Source of the DNA: a bacterium
GTDB lineage: Bacteria > Patescibacteria > Microgenomatia > Levybacterales > GWA1-39-11
DNA length: 10,153 nucleotides
Assembly (NCBI GenBank): GCA_021825285.1
Contig: JAKAHW010000026.1
Location: forward strand, 1-10,153
Direction: 5' to 3'
How positions within the stretch are numbered: the stretch's first letter is position 1; each line of letters starts with the position of its first letter. The notes beneath the pieces were generated by a model. That model had not been told where the DNA came from and ran no database searches. It saw nothing but the letters and a program-made list of their open reading frames with translations. Shown here in pieces: positions 5,612 through 10,153 of this stretch. The translations under genes and the position numbers were made by a program.

Positions 5612-6060
5612 TGGAAGATCAAATTAAAATTGTTCAAGAAGAAGCAGAAAAACTATTAAAAACTATCGAAATCGACGGAAAAGTTGAAGTCGAAAAAAAT
5701 GATGATGGTTATATGGTTTCAATTGATACGGAAGAAAATGCTCTTTTAATCGGAAAACATGGCAATACACTTTCTTCTTTAGAATTAATACTTTCCTTAA
5801 TTGTTTCAAAGAAAATTGGTGAGTATACAAGGACTATTATTGAAGTTGGCGGATACAGAAAAGAAAGAGAAGGATACCTTAAGGATTTGGCATCAAGATT
5901 AAAAGAGGAAGTAATTAATTCCGGTTATGAAAAAACAATTAGAGGCTTAAAGCCTTGGGAAAGACGATTAGTCCATATGTATCTTTCCGAGGATGAGGAA
6001 GTAACTACAGAATCGACAGGGGATGAAAGAGAGCGTGTTTTAGTTATCAAAAAGAAGTGA
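5611..6060 (+). CDS. jag: Jag/KhpB RNA-binding protein with KH and R3H domains
   Basis: This is a cytoplasmic RNA-binding protein, usually encoded next to yidC; in streptococci the homologue (KhpB/EloR) affects cell elongation and peptidoglycan synthesis. The KH domain has its GxxG loop GKHG at 48-51, inside LLIGKHGNTLSSLELILSL. The R3H domain near the C-terminus contains RRLVHMYL, with Arg118 and His122 forming the R-x3-H motif, then STGDERERVLVI. The N-terminal Jag_N domain of Firmicutes homologues is absent; only a ~25-residue helix precedes the KH fold, so 149 residues is a minimal form. It overlaps yidC by one base, and its TGA overlaps the next gene's GTG by 4 bases. The call is firm. 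Confidence 0.95.
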   Translation: MEDQIKIVQEEAEKLLKTIEIDGKVEVEKNDDGYMVSIDTEENALLIGKHGNTLSSLELILSLIVSKKIGEYTRTIIEVGGYRKEREGYLKDLASRLKEEVINSGYEKTIRGLKPWERRLVHMYLSEDEEVTTESTGDERERVLVIKKK

Positions 6061-7355
6061 TTCAAAAAACGAGAAGTTTTGTTTTCTTTTTAATTATTTT
6101 TTTAATTCCAAATCAACTAGGTCTTCATTTTTGGCCAAAATTCTCATTTATTAACGGAATTAGGGTGGACTACCTTTCTCCAACGCTCTATTTATTAGAT
6201 ATTTTAATTATATTGCTTTTCCTTTTAACTCTCCCTGATATTAAAAAAACACAAATAATTCCTAAAAATCATTATTTTTGGAATCTTGCCCTTTTTACCG
6301 TTTTTGTATTAATTATTAATTTGTTTTTTTCTGCTTCGTTGTCTGCCCACATTTTCGGGCTTATAAAAGTTGTCGAATTCTCTTTTTTTGGAATTTATGT
6401 TTACTCTTTTTTTAACCGAAAAGATATTCTTTACCTAAGCGAAACGCTTGCGCTTGGCGGAATTTTTTCTTCAATTCTTTCCTTTTTCCAATTTGCGAAC
6501 CAAGGATCGCTTGGCGGAATTTTCTATTTAGCCGGAGAAAGATCGTTTGTTTCAAGCACAATTGGTATTGCGCTTATGAATATAAACGGAAATAGCGTTC
6601 TTCGTCCCTATTCTTCTTTTCCCCACCCAAATGTTTTTGCTTTCTTTCTGCTGCTTGTTTTGACTATTTCAGTCTCTGTTTTTTCTTTCCAAAAATACTT
6701 AAAAGATAAAATATTTTTCTTAATAACAATATTTATAACTTCAGCCGCCTTGCTCTTAACCTTTTCAAGAATTGTAATTTTTTGCATGATGCTTGTTTAT
6801 TTGGTCTTATTTATAAAAATAATTAAGAAAAAGTTTTCAAATTTTGTTTATTCTTTGCCTTTTATTTTTGCTCTTTTCTTATACGCAACCAGTTTTTATT
6901 CACGGTTTTTGAACCTTAATTTATTAAAACGGGACTTTCTTTTTCGCATTGATTTAATTGATATATCTTTTAAAATCATTAGGGATAATTTTTTCTTTGG
7001 AACGGGGCTTAACAATTTTTTTCTACATGAAGCATTATTTCAGAAAAAAGTAGATGCCTCGCTGCTCCAGCCCGTTCATAACATTTTTCTTCTTGCGTTT
7101 GCCGAAGTTGGAGTTTTTGGAATTATTTTCTTATTATTTACCCTCATCTACCTTATTGGTTTATTAATCAAAAAAATACAAAAAGAAAAAGGTATTGAAA
7201 AAAATTTTCATTTAGGATTACTTCTTTTAATCGTCTCGATTATCATAGTTGGTAATTTTGACCATTTTTTCTTTACTTTAGAACAAGGGATGTTGATTTT
7301 TTCTTTAATTCTAGGACTCTCTTTTAATAATTTAAAAGTTAAGGAGTCGGTGTAG
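6057..7355 (+). CDS. O-antigen ligase/polymerase-like membrane protein (Wzy/WaaL superfamily)
   Basis: This is a polytopic membrane protein that probably polymerises or ligates an undecaprenyl-linked glycan at the outer face of the membrane. It has 432 residues with about ten or more hydrophobic segments. Family marks are RPYSSFPHPNVFAFFLL (183-199), the TFSRIV stretch (235-240), and the Wzy_C-type region GTGLNNFF (315-322) followed by QPVHNIFLLAFAEVGVFG (338-355) with candidate key His341. The soluble segment between residues 284 and 345 is the expected outer loop. The start is GTG at 6057, inside the jag stop (GTGA), indicating coupling; no strong SD is present. Its end overlaps the end of the opposing PBP gene by 17 bp. 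Ligase and polymerase cannot be told apart from sequence alone, nor can the glycan be named. Confidence 0.86.
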   Translation: MIQKTRSFVFFLIIFLIPNQLGLHFWPKFSFINGIRVDYLSPTLYLLDILIILLFLLTLPDIKKTQIIPKNHYFWNLALFTVFVLIINLFFSASLSAHIFGLIKVVEFSFFGIYVYSFFNRKDILYLSETLALGGIFSSILSFFQFANQGSLGGIFYLAGERSFVSSTIGIALMNINGNSVLRPYSSFPHPNVFAFFLLLVLTISVSVFSFQKYLKDKIFFLITIFITSAALLLTFSRIVIFCMMLVYLVLFIKIIKKKFSNFVYSLPFIFALFLYATSFYSRFLNLNLLKRDFLFRIDLIDISFKIIRDNFFFGTGLNNFFLHEALFQKKVDASLLQPVHNIFLLAFAEVGVFGIIFLLFTLIYLIGLLIKKIQKEKGIEKNFHLGLLLLIVSIIIVGNFDHFFFTLEQGMLIFSLILGLSFNNLKVKESV

Positions 7356-9579
7356 GAGTAGTTTCTGCAGGATGCGGGCAAGAAACACAATATTTATCTC
7401 CTGTTGGATCAGTTACCACGATTTCGCTTCTTTCCTCTACGTTATCCGTTTGGTCTTTTTTAGCCAGATCATTTGTGCTTTTGTCAATTAAGACATTTGT
7501 ACGGCCTGGATCCATCTGCTTTGGCTCCATACCTTTTATAAAGTATTCAAATCTCGTTGGGCAGCGGTCAGGAGTTCCTTCCGGAGGAGGATTGAGTCCT
7601 GAGTTGGCGCAAACAATTCTTCCAACCACGCTATCCGGTCTTTGTGGCCATTCCGGCCCTTTTCCCTCAACCAGATGGCTCATGAGGTCATGCCAGATAG
7701 GGGCAGCGCCTGTTATTCCTGAGACAAGGCCATTCATTGCTCTGTTGTCGTTATTTCCTACCCAAACTGCTACTACGTTTGAGGGTGTGTACCCTATTGT
7801 CCAGTTATCGCGAAAATCATTCGTTGTCCCCGTTTTAACAGAAACAGGATAGTTTTTAATTCTTAGTGGTGAGCTTCCGCCAAATTCGATTAATCTTGCT
7901 GCGTTATCTTGAAGTATATGAGAAATTATGTATGCTGCTCCGTCAGGAAGAACCTTCTTGCCAAAAATGGGACTTATGGGGGCTTTGTATTCTTCAAGAA
8001 CTTTGCCTTTACTGTCGGTTACTTTCAAAATTGGCTGAAGGTCAATTCTAAACCCATTATTTGCAAAAACTCCAAAGGCCGTCGCCATATCCGTCATCGT
8101 AACTTCTCCTCCACCAAGGGTAAGTGAGAGTCCATATCTTTGCGGGTCGGAAAAAGTGGAAATTCCCATTGCGGAAGCTGTTGCTATCATAGCCTCAACT
8201 GTATTTAATTTCAGCATTTTGACAGCTGGTATGTTAAATGAATTTCCTAAAGCTATTCTCATTGGAACTACTCCGTGAAATTTTCCATCGTAATTTACAG
8301 GGCAATAGGCAGCTTTACCGGGATTCGGGAAGCAAGTTCTTTCATCGACAAAAGGTGTCGCTGCGCTGTAGCCTTTAACAAGTCCTGTAACATAATTTAT
8401 CGGTTTTATAGAAGATCCGGGTTGGCGTTTTGAAATTGTTACGTTTACATTTCCGTCACTCTCCTGGTCAAAATAATCTTTGCTTCCCACCATCGCCAAA
8501 ATTTCTCCTGTTTTTGGATTTGTGATTAATGCCGCGCCATTGGAAACGTTGTAATTTTTAAGGCTAGCAACTTCTGCTGCGACTGTTGCTTGCGCATAAT
8601 TTTGTAAGTCCAAATCAAGAGAAGTCGTTACATTCAGACCGCCCTGTTCAACAACTCTTTGTCCGTATTTTTTTTCCAACAGATCTTTTACGTAAAAAAC
8701 AAAGTGAGGAGCTTCAATTTTGTGCTGAATTTTTGAGAATTTAAGTTCATCTTGGCCCGCATCTTGTTCTTGCTTCCCTGTAATGTATTTTTGTTCTCTC
8801 ATCTTTCTTAAAACATCAAGTTGTCGCTGCTTCCCAAGTTCCGGGTGAGAACCATAAGGAGAATAAATGCTTGGCGCTTCAGGAAGGCCGGCAAGAAAAG
8901 CGCTTTCTGCAAGATTTAGTTCCGATACAGGTTTGTTAAAGTAAACATATGAGGCTGCTTCTACTCCCCACGCAGTACCTCCATAGGAGACTTGATTAAG
9001 GTACATTTCAAGAATGCTATTTTTTGAATGTATTGATTCAACAACATAGGCTAAAATTACCTCTTTAATTTTTCGGGTTACAGTCCTGTCCAAGGTCAAA
9101 AGTGAGTTCTTAACAAGTTGTTGGGTAATAGTTGAGCCACCTTGAACCTGTTTTTTAAATAGGGTCGAATAGAAGGCCCTCGTGATTCCTCGAAGGTCAA
9201 CAGCCCCGTGTTTGTAAAAATCCTTATCTTCTATAGCTATTGTTGCCTTTTTCAAATTGTCAGGGATTTTATTTAACGGAATAAAAGTTTGATTTCTTGA
9301 AGTATATATGGTGTAAAGTAATTTTCCGTTTCTATCATAAATTTTCGTTGATTGAGGATAATTTGCTCTTGAAATCATAGCCGTTGAAGGAATATCTTTT
9401 AAAACAAAAAAATAGGAAGCAATCAAAAATGAAAGTAGTATTAATAGGAAAATAAGCTTTTTCCATGAAAATTTCCAAAACTTGAGGAGGGATGAAGCTG
9501 CTTTGTTTGAAAGTTGAGGTGTCTTCTCTCCCTTAGAGCTTCGTTTAAGGAGGGATAAAAACTTTTTGTAATTAGGCAT
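7339..9579 (-). CDS. Class A penicillin-binding protein, bifunctional glycosyltransferase/transpeptidase (PBP1A-like)
   Basis: It polymerises lipid II and cross-links peptidoglycan at the outer face of the membrane. The 746 residues are ordered as a basic cytoplasmic tail (1-41), one TM (42-60), a GT51 domain (~75-260) and a transpeptidase (~345-640). GT51 shows ATIAIEDKDFYKHGAVD with catalytic Glu117, GGSTITQQLVKN (147-158), RKIKEVILA and ILEMYLNQVSYGG with Glu191. The transpeptidase has S389-S-I-K392, S447-F-N449 and K582-T-G-T. The ~100-residue C-terminal extension includes EYFIKGMEP (678-686), a YCVSCP pair and a TPTPTP end. All six cysteines lie in the outer half, as three close pairs (416/426, 657/673, 731/734). 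The ATG at 9579 is preceded by a perfect extended -10. A paralogue lies at 3-665. Function is firm. Confidence 0.97.
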   Translation of the reverse strand: MPNYKKFLSLLKRSSKGEKTPQLSNKAASSLLKFWKFSWKKLIFLLILLSFLIASYFFVLKDIPSTAMISRANYPQSTKIYDRNGKLLYTIYTSRNQTFIPLNKIPDNLKKATIAIEDKDFYKHGAVDLRGITRAFYSTLFKKQVQGGSTITQQLVKNSLLTLDRTVTRKIKEVILAYVVESIHSKNSILEMYLNQVSYGGTAWGVEAASYVYFNKPVSELNLAESAFLAGLPEAPSIYSPYGSHPELGKQRQLDVLRKMREQKYITGKQEQDAGQDELKFSKIQHKIEAPHFVFYVKDLLEKKYGQRVVEQGGLNVTTSLDLDLQNYAQATVAAEVASLKNYNVSNGAALITNPKTGEILAMVGSKDYFDQESDGNVNVTISKRQPGSSIKPINYVTGLVKGYSAATPFVDERTCFPNPGKAAYCPVNYDGKFHGVVPMRIALGNSFNIPAVKMLKLNTVEAMIATASAMGISTFSDPQRYGLSLTLGGGEVTMTDMATAFGVFANNGFRIDLQPILKVTDSKGKVLEEYKAPISPIFGKKVLPDGAAYIISHILQDNAARLIEFGGSSPLRIKNYPVSVKTGTTNDFRDNWTIGYTPSNVVAVWVGNNDNRAMNGLVSGITGAAPIWHDLMSHLVEGKGPEWPQRPDSVVGRIVCANSGLNPPPEGTPDRCPTRFEYFIKGMEPKQMDPGRTNVLIDKSTNDLAKKDQTDNVEERSEIVVTDPTGDKYCVSCPHPAETTPTPTP

Positions 9580-9598
9580 AATTTAAAGTGGAAAACTG

Positions 9599-9628
9599 CT
9601 TACATTTGGATAAAAATTATTATATCAT
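9599..9628 (+). promoter_or_regulatory. Tentative promoter for the CvpA-family gene
   Basis: CTTACA (9599-9604), an 18-nt spacer and TATCAT (9623-9628) form a plausible plus-strand promoter. It is interleaved with the minus-strand extended -10 of the PBP gene. The 82-bp gap would then be a face-to-face overlapping promoter pair. The leader before ATG 9662 would be ~27 nt with no SD. Confidence 0.3.
9619..9627 (-). promoter_or_regulatory. Extended -10 promoter of the PBP gene
   Basis: The minus strand reads TGATATAAT, a perfect extended -10 with the hexamer at 9624-9619. The -35 region is weak, as tolerated by such promoters. The start of transcription would be near 9612, giving a ~33-nt leader before the ATG at 9579. 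That leader shows no SD. Confidence 0.52.
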
Positions 9629-9661
9629 AAACTAGTCTTTAAACTCTTTTCTTAATTCAAT

Positions 9662-10153
9662 ATGAGCTTTTCAGAGTACCTAAAATTCGTTTTTAACTTA
9701 ATAACACATTTACCTTTTAATGTTTTTGATTACGTAATATTTTTTACTTTTATTTTTTATATTCTTGAAGACGCAGCTTTTGGGTTAATACCTTCATTTA
9801 TTAGTTTTATCTCAACTATCGGAGCGTTTTTTACTGGACTTTTTTTTTACAAACCAATAGCTTTATTTTTAATAGAAAAACTTGGATTTACCAAAGGAAT
9901 TTCAGATGCTGCATCATTCGTAATGGTTTCAGGAGCTGCTTTTTTGGTTATTTCCTACGGTTTGTCAATTTTAAGAAAAAAGATTGGAGATTTTTCTTTT
10001 CCCAAAGAGCTTAATTCTTTTGGCGGAGGTTTTTTTGGAGCACTTTCTTTTTATTTCATTGCTTCTTTCATCGTAGCTTTGCTTTTATCTTTTCCGGTCT
10101 CAGTCATAATCAAAAATAGCGTTCGTGATTCGGTCACGGGACGAGTTCTTAGA
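9662..10153 (+). CDS. CvpA-family membrane protein, 3' end outside window
   Basis: It starts at ATG 9662 and stays open for 164 codons to the right edge. It is strongly hydrophobic, with about four membrane segments (near residues 18-34, 39-65, 87-105 and 123-144). The pattern LPFNVFDYVIFFTFIFYILEDAAFGLIPSF, with an Asp before the first segment and small residues after it, fits the colicin V production protein family, as does the GGGFFGALSFYFIASFIVALLL stretch. (Both strings are spread over residues 17-46 and 116-137.) Family members act in envelope homeostasis; actinobacterial MarP joins this module to a trypsin-like protease. The visible part ends just after the fourth segment, so a C-terminal domain cannot be excluded. 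A T9 run at 9840-9848 encodes part of a Leu-Phe-Phe stretch. There is no SD before the start. Family call is moderate to good. Confidence 0.78.
   Translation, partial: MSFSEYLKFVFNLITHLPFNVFDYVIFFTFIFYILEDAAFGLIPSFISFISTIGAFFTGLFFYKPIALFLIEKLGFTKGISDAASFVMVSGAAFLVISYGLSILRKKIGDFSFPKELNSFGGGFFGALSFYFIASFIVALLLSFPVSVIIKNSVRDSVTGRVLR

Noticed and set aside
7475..8127. Several plus-strand open frames across the complete PBP gene
   Set aside because: They overlap one another and a long, motif-rich gene on the minus strand; they have no recognisable domains.
3..9579. Recent duplication of the two PBP genes
   Set aside because: The aligned C-terminal regions share motifs but differ at many residues and at most synonymous sites, so the duplication or acquisition is old.
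9840..9848. T9 run in the CvpA-type gene as a phase-variation switch
   Set aside because: Long T runs are expected in AT-rich DNA coding for Phe-rich membrane segments; nothing else suggests slippage.

Overview
The window reads as chromosomal core sequence from a Candidate Phyla Radiation (Patescibacteria) bacterium. A Microgenomates-like or WWE3-like lineage is the best guess. The support is indirect: AT-rich DNA, near-zero intergenic space, an archaeal-like cytidylate kinase without the Walker A lysine, penicillin-binding proteins (PBPs) ending in Thr-Pro repeats, an O-antigen-ligase-type protein with CPR-like motifs, and almost no Shine-Dalgarno (SD) sequences. TGA ends the PAP2 and jag genes and Trp is TGG, so the standard bacterial code applies; this argues against Gracilibacteria and Absconditabacteria, which read TGA as Gly. 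No tRNA, rRNA, CRISPR array, insertion sequence, phage gene or replication origin is visible.

Layout. (1) 3-665 (+): C-terminal part of a class A PBP cut by the left edge. (2) 703-1764 (+): a shortened phosphoglycerate kinase. (3) 1768-3449 (-): a GAPDH gene followed 2 bp later by a cytidylate-kinase-like gene, converging on pgk. (4) 3450-3590: a 141-bp divergent control region. (5) 3591-4325 (+): a PAP2 phosphatase. (6) 4358-7355 (+): a compact operon rpmH-rnpA-yidC-jag-wzy/waaL-like, with junctions of +1 to -4 bp; rpmH (43 codons) is easy to miss. (7) 7339-9579 (-): a complete class A PBP whose end overlaps the end of the previous operon by 17 bp. (8) 9580-9661: a divergent promoter region. 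(9) 9662 to the right edge (+): a CvpA-family membrane protein without a stop in the window. No gene-free stretch reaches 300 bp.

How the genes fit together. GAPDH and PGK are consecutive lower-glycolysis steps, here on opposite strands. rpmH, rnpA, yidC and jag are the widespread set for ribosomal protein L34, RNase P protein, membrane insertase and its RNA-binding partner. PAP2, the polymerase/ligase-like membrane protein and the two PBPs all plausibly handle undecaprenyl-linked envelope precursors, so the window mixes core expression genes with envelope assembly.

I did not find a convincing undescribed system. The most rewarding observations are a near-ideal promoter placed so that rpmH would be translated from a leaderless mRNA (with a similar arrangement before PAP2), a single strong SD in the window (GAPDH), a compacted PGK with changed active-site neighbourhoods, a GAPDH lacking the usual NAD-selecting Asp, and an envelope polymer gene embedded in the rpmH operon.
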